DNA from: Jiella mangrovi
GTDB taxonomy: Bacteria; Pseudomonadota; Alphaproteobacteria; Rhizobiales; Rhizobiaceae
Length of the DNA: 64,000 bases
Assembly: GCF_017815135.1 (NCBI RefSeq)
Contig: NZ_JAGJCF010000016.1
Location: 62,001 to 126,000 of the forward strand
Reading direction: 5' to 3'
The translations under genes were made by a program, and so were the position numbers. Of this stretch, positions 34,997 to 43,997 are shown piece by piece. Within the stretch, counting starts at the first letter, position 1; each line of letters begins with the position of its first letter. Below the pieces are notes generated by a model that did no database searches, was not told the DNA's origin, and saw nothing but the letters and a program-made list of their open reading frames with translations.

Positions 34997-36352
34997 ATGG
35001 GTCTCGAAATCGGTATCGGCTGGCTGACGCTGATCATGTTCGGCAGCCTGCTCCTGCTGCTCATGGCCGGGCTGCCGCTCGCCTTCGTCACCGGCGGTCT
35101 CGCCTGCGTCTTCCTCTTCGTCCTCGGCGACTGGCAGACGCTGAACATCGTGCCGTCGCGTATCTTCCCCTTGATGACGAACTACCAGCTCTCGGCGATC
35201 CCGCTCTTCATCTTCATGGCGGCGATGCTGGAGCGGGCCGGCATCATCAACGACATGTTCGACGTCATCTACAAGGTGCTCGGCGGCGTGAAGGGCGGGC
35301 TCGCGGCGGCGACGATCATCGCCTCGACCATCCTTGCCGCGATGGTCGGCGTGATCGGCGCGGCGGTCGTCACCATGGGCATCATCGCCCTGCCCGCCAT
35401 GCTGAAAAGGCACTACAATCCCGAGATCGCCATGGGCTCGATCATGGCCGGCGGCACGCTCGGCATCCTGATCCCGCCGTCGATCCTTGCGATCATCTAC
35501 GCGGTCGTTGCCGAACAGTCGGTGGGCGAGCTGTTCATCGGCGCGGTGTTTCCCGGCCTGCTGCTCTCCGGCCTCTACATCTTCTACGTCGTCGCGCGCT
35601 CCTACATCAATCCGGAGCTCGGCCCGCCGGCGCCATTGGAAGAGCGCATCTCGTTTCGCGAGAAGCTCCACGTGATGTCGAAGATGTCAGCGCCCGTCGC
35701 CCTCATCGTCGTCGTCCTCGGCGTCATCTTCTCTGGCGTCGCGACACCTGTCGAAGCCGCTGGTATCGGCACCTTCGGCGCCTTCATCGTCGCGGCGATC
35801 CACCGCAAGCTCGACTGGCCGACGGTTCAGGGCGCGTGTCTGACGACGCTGAAAGCCACCGCCATGGTCATCTGGATCATGTTCGGCGCGACGATCTTCG
35901 TCGGCCTCTACGTCCTCGAAGGCGGCCAGCAATTCGTCGCCGGCGCCATGCAGGGCATGGGGCTCGGGCCCTGGGGCATCCTGATCTTCATGCAGATCAT
36001 TCTGGTGTTCCTCGGCATGTTCCTCGACTGGGTCGGCATCCTGCTTCTGTGCGTGCCGATCTTCGTGCCGATCATAAAGGGCCTCGGCGCGGCCGCCTTC
36101 GGTCTCGAAAGCGGCGACGATCTCGTCCTGTGGTTCGGCGTTCTCTATCTCGTCAACATGCAGATGAGCTTCCTGTCGCCGCCCTTCGGCTACGCGCTGT
36201 TCTATCTCAGAGGCGTCGCACCGCCGGAAATCCCGATGACCCGGATCTTCAAGGCGGCAATCCCCTTCCTGACAATCCAGGTGATCGGGCTGGTGCTCTG
36301 CATGGTCTTTCCCGAGATCATCACCTGGCTGCCGAACGTAGTCTATGGCTGA
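34997..36352 (+). CDS. dctM: TRAP transporter large permease (DctM)
   Basis: Main transport subunit of the TRAP system, coupling substrate uptake to a sodium gradient. The 451 residues contain about 12-14 membrane segments. Family marks are GGVKGGLAAATIIASTILAAMVGVIGAAVVTMG, MAGGTLGILIPPSILAIIYAVVAEQSVGELFIGAVFPGLLL and LGMFLDWVGILLLCVPIFVPIIKGLG. It starts three bases after the DctQ stop and ends before the hairpin and operators upstream of the oxygenase gene. Together with the receptor at 32494 and the fused DctQ it makes a full transporter. Confidence 0.95.
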   Translation: MGLEIGIGWLTLIMFGSLLLLLMAGLPLAFVTGGLACVFLFVLGDWQTLNIVPSRIFPLMTNYQLSAIPLFIFMAAMLERAGIINDMFDVIYKVLGGVKGGLAAATIIASTILAAMVGVIGAAVVTMGIIALPAMLKRHYNPEIAMGSIMAGGTLGILIPPSILAIIYAVVAEQSVGELFIGAVFPGLLLSGLYIFYVVARSYINPELGPPAPLEERISFREKLHVMSKMSAPVALIVVVLGVIFSGVATPVEAAGIGTFGAFIVAAIHRKLDWPTVQGACLTTLKATAMVIWIMFGATIFVGLYVLEGGQQFVAGAMQGMGLGPWGILIFMQIILVFLGMFLDWVGILLLCVPIFVPIIKGLGAAAFGLESGDDLVLWFGVLYLVNMQMSFLSPPFGYALFYLRGVAPPEIPMTRIFKAAIPFLTIQVIGLVLCMVFPEIITWLPNVVYG

Positions 36353-36379
36353 GACACACCGACGTCTGGTGCCCGGAAT

Positions 36380-36410
36380 CCGGCGGCTCTGATCGCTGCG
36401 AAGCCGCCGG
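36380..36410 (+). terminator. Hairpin after dctM, abutting operator 1
   Basis: CCGGCGGCT (36380-36388) pairs perfectly with AGCCGCCGG (36402-36410) around a 13-base loop, 28 bp past the dctM stop. No U-run follows; the first TGTATACA palindrome starts at the next base. It may be a weak terminator or separate the transporter from the oxygenase transcript. Confidence 0.45.
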
Positions 36411-36420
36411 CTGTATACAG
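36411..36420. promoter_or_regulatory. Palindrome CTGTATACAG, candidate GntR operator 1
   Basis: Perfect 10-bp palindrome containing TGTATACA, the form bound by FadR/FCD-type GntR proteins (nTGT-n-ACAn type). An identical copy lies at 36516-36525. The GntR gene of this locus is at 37603. Confidence 0.6.
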
Positions 36421-36515
36421 ACATGCACCGACGCCGGCATGACGGGAACGGTCGCGGCGGCAACACTGTGATAATTTTGGCCGATTGACACGATTTGAGA
36501 GTGGTTCCACCTTGG

Positions 36516-36525
36516 CTGTATACAG
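36516..36525. promoter_or_regulatory. Palindrome CTGTATACAG, candidate GntR operator 2
   Basis: Identical to 36411-36420 and centred 105 bp away, ten helical turns. It lies 14 bp before the oxygenase start codon, overlapping or adjoining the ribosome site (GGGAGGAAATC), and 26 bp after a TTGACA (36485-36490), a position suited to repression. Confidence 0.6.
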
Positions 36526-36539
36526 CTTGGGAGGAAATC

Positions 36540-37595
36540 ATGCTGGAAAGCCGTTATCCGCTGAATGTCTGGTACGCTGCGGCCTGGGACACGGACATCA
36601 AGCGCGCGCTGTTTCCGCGCACCATCTGCAACAAGAAGATCGTCTTCTACCGCAAGTCAGACGACAGCATCGTCGCCATGGACGACGCCTGCTGGCATCG
36701 CCTGGTTCCCCTCTCCATGGGCAAGCTCGACGGCGACCGGGTAACCTGCGCCTATCACGGGCTGAAATTCGGCCCCGACGGGCGCTGCGTCTTCATGCCC
36801 TCCCAGGAGACGATCAATCCGTCGGCGGCCGTGCGCACCTATCCGGTCGTAGAGAAGCACCGCTTCATCTGGATCTGGATGGGCGATCCGGCCCTCGCCG
36901 ATCCGGCCACCGTCCCCGACCTCCACTGGAACGACGATCCCGACTGGGCGGGCGACGGCGCCTATATCCACGCCAAGGGCGAATACCGCCTCGTCGTCGA
37001 CAATCTGATGGATCTCACCCACGAGACCTTCGTCCATGCCGGCTCGATCGGCAACGACGCCGTCGCCGAAGCGCCCTTCGTGACCACCCATGGCGACCGC
37101 AAGGCCCAGGTGACGCGCTGGATGATCGATGTCGAGGCGCCGCCCTTCTGGGAGATGCAGCTGCAAAAGCCCGGCAATGTCGATCGCTGGCAAATCATCA
37201 ATTTCGAGGCACCGGCGACCATCGCCATCGATGTCGGCGTCGCGCCCCATGGCACCGGTGCCCCCGAAGGCGACCGCAGCCAGGGCGTCAACGGTTTCGT
37301 GCTCAACACGATGACGCCGGAGACCGACAGCACCTGCCATTACTTCTGGTCCTTCGTGCGCAACCATCACCTGACCGAGCAGCGCTGGACGACGATGATC
37401 CGCGAGGGCGTCAAGCGGCTCTTCGGCGAGGACGAGGTGATCTTCGAGGCCCAGCAGAAGGCGATGGAAGCCAATCCCGACAAGGTCTTCTACAATCTCA
37501 ACATCGATTCCGGCTCGATGTGGGCGCGGCGTCTGATCGACCGGATGGTCGCCGAAGAGCGCGGCGAGACGCATATCAGGGAGGCGGCGGAGTAA
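36540..37595 (+). CDS. vanA: Rieske aromatic oxygenase alpha subunit, vanillate O-demethylase (VanA)-like
   Basis: Terminal oxygenase of a two-component Rieske system; VanA demethylates vanillate to protocatechuate and formaldehyde. The 351-residue protein has the Rieske 2Fe-2S motif Cys51-x-His53 ... Cys70-x2-His73 (CWHRLVPLS, CAYHGLKFG) and the mononuclear iron site in VDNLMDLTHETFVHAGSIG (Asp154, Asp158, His161, His166). The VanA-like trait is NVWYAAAW near the start and VFYR-x after it. GGAGG precedes ATG 36540. The reductase (38393) and GntR regulator (37603) follow in line. The substrate may be vanillate or another methoxylated or substituted aromatic acid; context cannot decide. Confidence 0.88.
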   Translation: MLESRYPLNVWYAAAWDTDIKRALFPRTICNKKIVFYRKSDDSIVAMDDACWHRLVPLSMGKLDGDRVTCAYHGLKFGPDGRCVFMPSQETINPSAAVRTYPVVEKHRFIWIWMGDPALADPATVPDLHWNDDPDWAGDGAYIHAKGEYRLVVDNLMDLTHETFVHAGSIGNDAVAEAPFVTTHGDRKAQVTRWMIDVEAPPFWEMQLQKPGNVDRWQIINFEAPATIAIDVGVAPHGTGAPEGDRSQGVNGFVLNTMTPETDSTCHYFWSFVRNHHLTEQRWTTMIREGVKRLFGEDEVIFEAQQKAMEANPDKVFYNLNIDSGSMWARRLIDRMVAEERGETHIREAAE

Positions 37596-37602
37596 TCCCT
37601 TC

Positions 37603-38361
37603 ATGGTCTCGCCGATCACCCTAGCCGAGCGCTCCCAGTCCCAGACCACCAAGGCACTGCTGGCGCTGCGCGATCTTCTCCTGTCGGGACAGATCGCGCC
37701 CGGCGAGCGGCTCTCTGAGCTGCCGCTGGTCGAGCGGCTCGGGGTCTCGCGGACGCCGGTGCGCGCGGCGCTGGCGCAGCTGGCGAGCGAAGGCTTTCTC
37801 GAGCGTCTCGCAGGCGGCGGCTATCAGGTCAAGCCGATCACCGAGGAGGACATCTTCGACGCCATCGAGGTGCGCGGTACGCTTGAGGGCCTCGCCGCAG
37901 CCAAGGCCGCGCGCCGCGTCTCCAAGGGCGCGGACATCGCCCCCTTGCGTTCAGCGCTCGCCAGGATCGAAGACGTTCTCGCCGAGCCGAGCCTCGATCT
38001 CGACCGCTACATTACAGCGAATGGGGCCTTTCACACCGGGCTTTGGGAGCTAGCCGGCAGCACGGTCCTTTCCCGCGAGATCGAGCGGGCGAATGCCCTG
38101 CCCTTTGCCGGGCACAACAGCTTCGTCGAGGCGCAGGGCACGCTCAGCGAGGCCCGCGCGATCCTGACCATCGGCCAGGACCAGCACCGCCAGATCGTCG
38201 AGGCCATCGCGGAGGGGGACGGTCAGCGGGCGGAAAGCGCGGCGCGCGAGCATGCGCGGCTGGCGATCCGCAATCTGCGCCTTGCGACGGCAACGAGCCG
38301 CGCGCTTGAAGATCTGCCCGGCGCTTCGCTGATCGTGCGCGGCGACACCAATGCCGGATGA
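37603..38361 (+). CDS. GntR family regulator, FCD (FadR) subfamily, VanR-like
   Basis: 252-residue regulator. An N-terminal winged HTH (about 10-75: LLALRDLLLSGQIAPGERLSELPLVERLGVSRTPVRAALAQLASEGFLERLAGGGYQV) is followed by an all-helical FCD ligand domain with DIFDAIEVRGTLEGLAAAKAA and the metal-site histidines in NGAFHTGLWELAGS and QDQHRQIVEAIAEGD. It lies seven bases after the oxygenase gene and before the reductase gene, so it belongs to the operon. It probably represses through the two TGTATACA palindromes upstream of the oxygenase; the inducer would be the aromatic substrate or a product. Confidence 0.93.
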   Translation: MVSPITLAERSQSQTTKALLALRDLLLSGQIAPGERLSELPLVERLGVSRTPVRAALAQLASEGFLERLAGGGYQVKPITEEDIFDAIEVRGTLEGLAAAKAARRVSKGADIAPLRSALARIEDVLAEPSLDLDRYITANGAFHTGLWELAGSTVLSREIERANALPFAGHNSFVEAQGTLSEARAILTIGQDQHRQIVEAIAEGDGQRAESAAREHARLAIRNLRLATATSRALEDLPGASLIVRGDTNAG

Positions 38362-38392
38362 GCGGCAGCCGAGCTGCCAGGGAGGATAAGCC

Positions 38393-39370
38393 ATGAAATA
38401 CGACCGCGACTGGGTCGATGCCCGCGTCATCGCTACCAGCGACGTCGCCGAGGACGTCCGCCATTTCGAGATCGTGCCCGATGCCGGACCCGCACCATCC
38501 TGGAGCCCGGGGAGCCACATCAATCTTCAGGTGATGATCGGTGAGCGCACCGATACGCGCAGCTACTCCCTGGTCGGCGAGCCCGACCGTACGGCCTATC
38601 GCATCGCCGTGCGCCGCCAGGCCGAGAGCCGGGGCGGCTCGGCGTATATGTGGAGCCTGAAGCCCGGCGCCCGTGTCAGGATCACCAACGCCAACAACCT
38701 CTTCGAGCTCGATCAGAGCAGCGAGGAATATCTGCTGGTCGCCGGCGGTATCGGCATCACCCCGATCCTCGGAATGGCGCTGACGCTGAAGAAGCGCGGC
38801 GCGCCCATGCGCCTCGTCTATACCGGCCGCAGCCGGGCGGCGATGCCCTTCGTCGATCTGTTGAGCGAGCGGCTTTCGAGTGACCTTGAACTCGCCGTTT
38901 CCAGCGAGGGCCAGAGGCTCGATATCGCGGCCGAGATCGAACGGCTCGGGCCCGATGCCGCGCTCTATATCTGCGGACCGATGCGGCTTCTCGATGCCGC
39001 CCGCAAGGCCTGGGCCGCGGCGGGGCGCCAGCCCCATCGACTGAGATACGAGACCTTCGGCTCCAGCGGTTCCCATGCAGCCGAGGCCTTCTGGGTGAAA
39101 ATTCCCGAGCTTGGCGTCGAAGTGTGCGTGCCGGAAAATCGCACCCTCCTGCAAAGCCTCGAAGAGGCCGGCGTCGGCGTGATCTCCGACTGCCAGCGCG
39201 GCGAATGCGGGCTGTGCGCGCTCGACATCGTCTCGCTCGACGGTGTCGTCGATCATCGCGACGTCTTCTTTTCCGACCAGCAGCGGCAGGAGAATGCGCA
39301 GCTTTGCGCCTGCGTGTCCCGCATATCCGGCGGCGGCGCCGTTCTCAGCGTCGGATACCGGCCCGACTGA
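38393..39370 (+). CDS. vanB: PDR/VanB-type oxidoreductase (FMN, NADH, plant-type 2Fe-2S)
   Basis: Electron donor to the Rieske oxygenase. The 325 residues are arranged as FMN-binding barrel (about 1-100, RSYSLVGEPD), NAD(P)-binding domain (about 105-220, VAGGIGITPILGMALTL, YICGPMRLLDAAR) and C-terminal ferredoxin (CQRGECGLCALDIV with the last Cys in LCACVSR). This FNR-ferredoxin order and length are those of VanB and phthalate dioxygenase reductase. It follows the GntR gene by 31 bp with GGGAGG before its start. Confidence 0.93.
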   Translation: MKYDRDWVDARVIATSDVAEDVRHFEIVPDAGPAPSWSPGSHINLQVMIGERTDTRSYSLVGEPDRTAYRIAVRRQAESRGGSAYMWSLKPGARVRITNANNLFELDQSSEEYLLVAGGIGITPILGMALTLKKRGAPMRLVYTGRSRAAMPFVDLLSERLSSDLELAVSSEGQRLDIAAEIERLGPDAALYICGPMRLLDAARKAWAAAGRQPHRLRYETFGSSGSHAAEAFWVKIPELGVEVCVPENRTLLQSLEEAGVGVISDCQRGECGLCALDIVSLDGVVDHRDVFFSDQQRQENAQLCACVSRISGGGAVLSVGYRPD

Positions 39371-39538
39371 TCCGTCTTTGCGAGACTGCGGTCGGGTCAA
39401 GGGCCGGGCGCAGCTTGAGCTGCGCCGAACTTTTGCCTGCTCGCGAATGGCCAACGGACGATTTCCCCCTATGTGGAGAGCTGCGCTGCGTCGCAGCATC
39501 TTCCGATCGTCAGCTGCCCGAGAGAATTGCCGCAAGAT

Positions 39539-41347
39539 ATGCTGGAGTCCCTCTATGTCCTGATCCTGGTCGGGACCATCCTCATCGTCGTCGCTGCCTT
39601 CTCCAGTCTCCTCGCCTTCCGCTTCGGCGCCCCGCTGCTGCTCCTGTTCCTGTCGATCGGCCTTCTCGCGGGGGTCGACGGCATCGGCATCGATTTCGAC
39701 AATGCCGGCCTTGCCTATTTCGTCGGGACGATCGCCTTGGCGATCATCCTGTTCGATTCCGGGTTCGGAACCCGCATTTCCACCTTCCGCCTCGCGGCGG
39801 CGCCAGCCTTGACGCTGGCGACCTTCGGCGTTCTCGCAACGGCCATCCTCTTCGGCTTGGCGGCGAGTTATCTTCTCGGGCTTTCGCTGGTCGAAGGCTT
39901 GCTGCTCGGCGCAATCGTCGGCTCGACCGACGCCGCCGCCGTTTTCTTTCTCCTGCGGGTCGGCGGAATCACGGTGCGCGAGAGGGTGCGCTCGCTGCTG
40001 GAGATCGAATCCGGCACCAACGATCCGATGGCGATCTTTCTCACCGTCGCTCTCGTCGAGACGATCCGCGCGGGCTCGGGGCTGGAGTCCGTCGGCATCG
40101 ACGTTGCTCTCGGCCTCGTCGGCCAGATGACGATCGGCCTGTTCGGCGGCCTGATGGGCGGCATGATGATCGTCTCGGTGATCCGCCGGCTCGCCATCGA
40201 CCGGGGCCTTCTGCCGATCATCACCCTCGCCCTCGCTCTGTCGGTCTTCGCCGCCGTCGGTGCCGTCGGCGGATCGGGCTTTCTGGCGGTCTATGTCGCC
40301 GGGCTTTACGCCGGCAACGCCAAACTTTCGGGCGGCCCGACGATCAAGCGCTTTCAGGACGGGCTGACCTGGCTCGCCCAGATCGTGATGTTCCTGATCC
40401 TCGGACTTCTCGCGACGCCTTCGCAGTTCGGCGAAATCCTCTGGCAATCCCTGGTCCTTGCCGCGTTCCTGATCTTCATCGCACGCCCCATCGCCGTCTG
40501 GCTCTGCCTCCTGCCCTTCGACTTCCAGCGCCGTGAGATGGCATTCGTCTCATGGGTCGGGCTTCGTGGCGCCGTCTCCATCCTGCTTGCCATCGTGCCG
40601 CTGATCGGCGGGCTCGACGAGTCGCGCCTGTTCTTCAACGCCGCCTTCATCATCGTCCTCGTCTCGCTTCTCGTTCAGGGCTGGACCATCGCCAACGTCG
40701 CGCGGCGTCTCGGTCTCGTGGTGCCACCGCAGACCGGCGCGATCGAAAAGCACGAGCTGGAACTGCCCGGCTCGCCGGACCATGAGCTCCTGTCTTACCG
40801 CGTCGTCGACGGCAGCCCGGTCGCACGCGGCGAGCGCATCCCGCGCTGGGCCCGGCCATCTCTCGTCATCCGCGACGGACGCTCCATGCGCTACCAGTAC
40901 GCCGGCAGGCTGCAGGCAGGCGACTATGTTTTCCTGTTCATCTCGCCGCGCTATCCGCCCCTTCTCGACCGGCTTTTCGCACGCCCCGCCGATCTCAGCC
41001 CCGACGATGCGGAGTTTTTCGGGGAATTCACGGTCGATCCCGCGGCCAATGCCGGCGCGCTCGCCGAGGCCTACGCGATCCCGCTCCAGCCGGAGGAAGC
41101 GGCAATGACGGTCTCCGAGTTGATGATGTCGCGGCTCGGCGGCGAGGCCGACTATGGCGACCGCGTCTCGGCCGCGCCGGTCGAATTGATCGTCCGACAG
41201 GTCGGCCTCGACGGAACCGTCGTCGCCGCCGGGCTGTCGCTCGAGCCCGAGCGCGGCCGCGGCAGTCACATTCCGCTGTTCTTCAGCCGCCGGGATCTCG
41301 TTGCGGGCGTGCGGCGACTGTTCTCGCGACCAGGCAGGCAACCCTGA
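39539..41347 (+). CDS. Potassium/proton antiporter, CPA1 NhaP2/CvrA family
   Basis: 602-residue inner-membrane K+(Na+)/H+ antiporter. Residues about 1-390 form a CPA1 Na_H_Exchanger domain with some 12 membrane segments, with the ion-binding region ESGTNDPMAIFLTVALVE and VGLRGAVSILLAIVPLI. The cytosolic part contains a TrkA-C-like domain (about 405-480: ELELPGSPDHELLSYRVVDGSPVARGERIPRWARPSLVIRDG) and a C-terminal CorC/HlyC-like segment. The start at 39539 opens the first membrane helix (MLESLYVLILVG). It is separate from the aromatic operon (168 bp gap) and helps potassium homeostasis or turgor adaptation, by family inference. Confidence 0.93.
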   Translation: MLESLYVLILVGTILIVVAAFSSLLAFRFGAPLLLLFLSIGLLAGVDGIGIDFDNAGLAYFVGTIALAIILFDSGFGTRISTFRLAAAPALTLATFGVLATAILFGLAASYLLGLSLVEGLLLGAIVGSTDAAAVFFLLRVGGITVRERVRSLLEIESGTNDPMAIFLTVALVETIRAGSGLESVGIDVALGLVGQMTIGLFGGLMGGMMIVSVIRRLAIDRGLLPIITLALALSVFAAVGAVGGSGFLAVYVAGLYAGNAKLSGGPTIKRFQDGLTWLAQIVMFLILGLLATPSQFGEILWQSLVLAAFLIFIARPIAVWLCLLPFDFQRREMAFVSWVGLRGAVSILLAIVPLIGGLDESRLFFNAAFIIVLVSLLVQGWTIANVARRLGLVVPPQTGAIEKHELELPGSPDHELLSYRVVDGSPVARGERIPRWARPSLVIRDGRSMRYQYAGRLQAGDYVFLFISPRYPPLLDRLFARPADLSPDDAEFFGEFTVDPAANAGALAEAYAIPLQPEEAAMTVSELMMSRLGGEADYGDRVSAAPVELIVRQVGLDGTVVAAGLSLEPERGRGSHIPLFFSRRDLVAGVRRLFSRPGRQP

Positions 41348-41494
41348 CGGCGCACTCGAACTTTGCTGACCTGGACGCTGCCACGCCGGAGCGATACGAC
41401 ACGGGCAACGAACAGGCGCGGGCTCGATCGAGCCGATGACGGGCGAAGCCGGCCCGGCAAAAAAATTATCCGCCGCTGACCAAGGAGATATTGC

Positions 41495-42688
41495 GTGACC
41501 ACCTTCAAGACCCTCGACGACGCAGACACGGCTGGCAAGCGGGTGCTTCTGCGCGTCGATCTGAACGTTCCGATGAAGGATGGCGTCGTCACGGACCGGA
41601 CCCGTATCGAACGCGTGCTGCCGACGATTCGGGAGATCGCCGAGAAGGGCGGGCGCGTCATCCTGCTGGCGCATTTCGGCCGGCCCAAGGGCAAACCCAA
41701 TCCCGAAATGTCACTGGCGCCCGTCGCCCCTGTCTTGAGCGAGATGCTCAAACAGCCCGTCGGCTTTGCCGACGACTGCGTCGGACCTGTGGCCGAGGGT
41801 GTCGTTTCGGGGCTGAAGGATGGCAATGTCGTGCTTCTGGAGAACACCCGTTTCCACGAGGGCGAGGAGAAGAACGCCGACGAATTCGTCAACGCCCTCG
41901 CCTCGCTCGGCGACATCTACGTCAATGACGCCTTTTCGGCCGCCCACCGCGCCCATGCCTCGACCGAGGGGCTCGCCCATCACATGCCGTCCTTTGCCGG
42001 ACGCACGATGCAGGCCGAACTCGAAGCCCTCGAAAAGGGGCTCGGACAACCCGAGCGCCCGGTCGCTGCCGTGGTCGGGGGCGCCAAGGTCTCGTCCAAG
42101 ATCGACCTCCTGCAGAACCTCGTCGCCCGTGTCGACGCCCTAGTCATCGGCGGCGGCATGGCCAACACCTTTCTCGCAGCCCAAGGGGTTTCGGTCGGAA
42201 AGTCCCTCTGCGAACACGACCTCGCCGACACGGCGTTGTCGATCGTCAGGGCCGCCGAGGCGGCCGGCTGCACGATCGTCCTGCCGGGCGACGCGGTCGT
42301 CGCGCGCGAATTCAAGGCTGGCGCTGCCAGCAAGACCGTCGATATCGGCAATGTGCCCGAAGACGCGATGATCCTCGATGCCGGGCCGAGAAGCGTCGAG
42401 GCCGTCAACGGCTGGCTCGACAAGGCCAAGACGCTTGTCTGGAACGGCCCGCTCGGCGCCTTCGAGATCGAACCCTTCGACAGGGCGACGGTGGCTGCCG
42501 CCCGGCACGCCGCGGAGCTCACCAAGGCCGGCAGGCTGGTCTCCGTCGCCGGCGGTGGCGACACGGTTGCGGCACTGAACCAGGCTGGCGCCGCCGCCGA
42601 CTTCAGCTATGTTTCCACGGCAGGTGGCGCTTTCCTCGAATGGATGGAAGGAAAGGCCCTCCCCGGCGTCGAGGTTTTGAAGACATGA
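41495..42688 (+). CDS. pgk: Phosphoglycerate kinase
   Basis: Glycolytic and gluconeogenic enzyme exchanging phosphate between 1,3-bisphosphoglycerate and ADP. At 397 residues it is full length. Landmarks are [27 protein letters not shown] (substrate Arg and His region), [38 protein letters not shown], the hinge [26 protein letters not shown] and the nucleotide-binding [11 protein letters not shown]. The start is GTG at 41495 with AAGGAGATATT before it. The next gene overlaps its stop by ATGA. Neither gap nor fba is adjacent, unlike in many related genomes. Confidence 0.97.
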   Translation: MTTFKTLDDADTAGKRVLLRVDLNVPMKDGVVTDRTRIERVLPTIREIAEKGGRVILLAHFGRPKGKPNPEMSLAPVAPVLSEMLKQPVGFADDCVGPVAEGVVSGLKDGNVVLLENTRFHEGEEKNADEFVNALASLGDIYVNDAFSAAHRAHASTEGLAHHMPSFAGRTMQAELEALEKGLGQPERPVAAVVGGAKVSSKIDLLQNLVARVDALVIGGGMANTFLAAQGVSVGKSLCEHDLADTALSIVRAAEAAGCTIVLPGDAVVAREFKAGAASKTVDIGNVPEDAMILDAGPRSVEAVNGWLDKAKTLVWNGPLGAFEIEPFDRATVAAARHAAELTKAGRLVSVAGGGDTVAALNQAGAAADFSYVSTAGGAFLEWMEGKALPGVEVLKT

Positions 42689-43497
42689 CGACACCGCGAA
42701 GTCAGGTTTCCGGCCCCGCTTCGGGGAGCTTCGACGAGTTCACCGGCGATTTCGATCCGGGCGGGCTCGCCGCCTCGTTCAAGACCGGCTTGGTCTCGTG
42801 GCTGCTTCTGCCGGTCTATGTCTGGCAGGGGATAGCGACGCGGCGAAGGGTTTTGCGGATGTTTCCGCCTGCGGGCGCAACGAGCGGCCTCTTCGGCGCG
42901 AAGGACATCAGCGAAGCGGGCGTGAAACTCCTCGTGATCGGCGATTCGTCGGCTGCCGGCGTCGGGGTCGACATGATCGACGACTCGCTGGGGCCCAAGC
43001 TTGCCGAACGCATCGTGGCGCTGACCGGTCTTTCGGTGTTCTGGCGCGCCGCCGGGGCCAACTCGGCCGTATCGGCCGAGATCCGGGACCATGTCGTCCC
43101 CAATCTCGCGCGGGAGGCCTTCACTCACATCGTCCTGATGATCGGCACCAACGACGCCAAGAATTTTCATGGCGCCCGCCGTTTCAAGAAGAGCTTCGGA
43201 AGCCTTCTCTACGCCTTGAAGTCCAAATGGCCCGAAGCGCGCATCGTCTGGTCTCCTCCGGTGGACCTCAAGCGTGTCCCGGCCCTGCCGCGGGGCCTTG
43301 CCCATGTTCTGGAGCTGCGGGCGAGGATCGTCAGGAAGATCGGCGCCAGGCTCTGCGCCGAGCGCGGGGCGATCGTCGCAACCACGCTGCCACGGGTCGA
43401 GCCCGCCGGGTTCTCACGGGACGGCTTCCACGCCTCAGTGGAAGGTTACGCCTATTACGCCAGCCATCTCGTGAACTACGTCATCGGCCGGCGGTAA
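42685..43497 (+). CDS. SGNH/GDSL hydrolase family protein
   Basis: 270-residue serine esterase-like protein. Block I is [13 protein letters not shown] with the nucleophile Ser, block II has the Gly in GANSAVS, block III is [10 protein letters not shown] with the Asn, and block V is [10 protein letters not shown] with the catalytic Asp-x-x-His pair. An N-terminal amphipathic or hydrophobic segment ([23 protein letters not shown]) may tie it to the membrane. Its ATG overlaps the pgk stop (ATGA), so translation is coupled to pgk. Substrate (acyl ester of lipid, sugar or peptide) is unknown. Confidence 0.9.
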   Translation: MTTPRSQVSGPASGSFDEFTGDFDPGGLAASFKTGLVSWLLLPVYVWQGIATRRRVLRMFPPAGATSGLFGAKDISEAGVKLLVIGDSSAAGVGVDMIDDSLGPKLAERIVALTGLSVFWRAAGANSAVSAEIRDHVVPNLAREAFTHIVLMIGTNDAKNFHGARRFKKSFGSLLYALKSKWPEARIVWSPPVDLKRVPALPRGLAHVLELRARIVRKIGARLCAERGAIVATTLPRVEPAGFSRDGFHASVEGYAYYASHLVNYVIGRR

Positions 43498-43997
43498 GTC
43501 GCCGACGAAGCAAAGCATGCCTTTGCCGCGACATTAGAGCGCCGTGCGTCCGAATGGACGCACAAAGGACGCTCTAACTTATTGAATCACCGCATCGTGC
43601 TTTCCGAAAATCAATTCCGATTTTCTGGCCGATGCTGTAGACAGGCGACGGCGAGCTGCACGCAGTCACCAGGGAACAGCTTGCGCCAGAAAGCATCTTG
43701 CCGGCGGCAATTGCAATCATTGCGCGAATGACGTTGCATTCACGGCGCTGCATTGCCGCGGACGGCGACCGGATGCCAAGGTTTTATGTGAGGTGGATCG
43801 CGATGCCGCCGGCTCGCAGCTTTTGGGGCAAGGATCGGCGATCACAAGCCCCGCGCGTTGCGGACGAGACCTGCCCGAAGGCTTGCAACTGATCAATCAA
43901 TCGAGGAAACACGCGGAAAGCAGTTCGGCTCGACCACGGAACCGGGATGCCCGAAAGCAAACCGGGTTCGCGCGATCAGAGCGAGCGATATTGCGCC
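43498..43997. other. Gap holding dispersed repeat copy B
   Basis: 500 bases between the convergent SGNH hydrolase and MucR genes. The left third is the repeat at 43535-43640 (listed separately). The remainder shows no gene or recognised RNA. Confidence 0.5.
43535..43640 (+). repeat. Dispersed ~95-bp intergenic repeat, copy B (with nested hairpin)
   Basis: Outer stem TAGAGCG (43535-43541)/CGCTCTA (43570-43576) encloses a perfect inner hairpin GTGCGTCC (43544-43551)-GAAT-GGACGCAC (43556-43563). The right part (TTGAATCACCGC ... CGAAAATC ... GATTTTC) matches copy A at 8287-8381 in inverse orientation. It is the most intact copy. Confidence 0.7.

Noticed and set aside
36485-36513. TTGACA at 36485 as a sigma-70 promoter of the oxygenase gene
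   Set aside because: No acceptable -10 hexamer at 16-18 bp spacing (CACCTT is poor), so no promoter is called.
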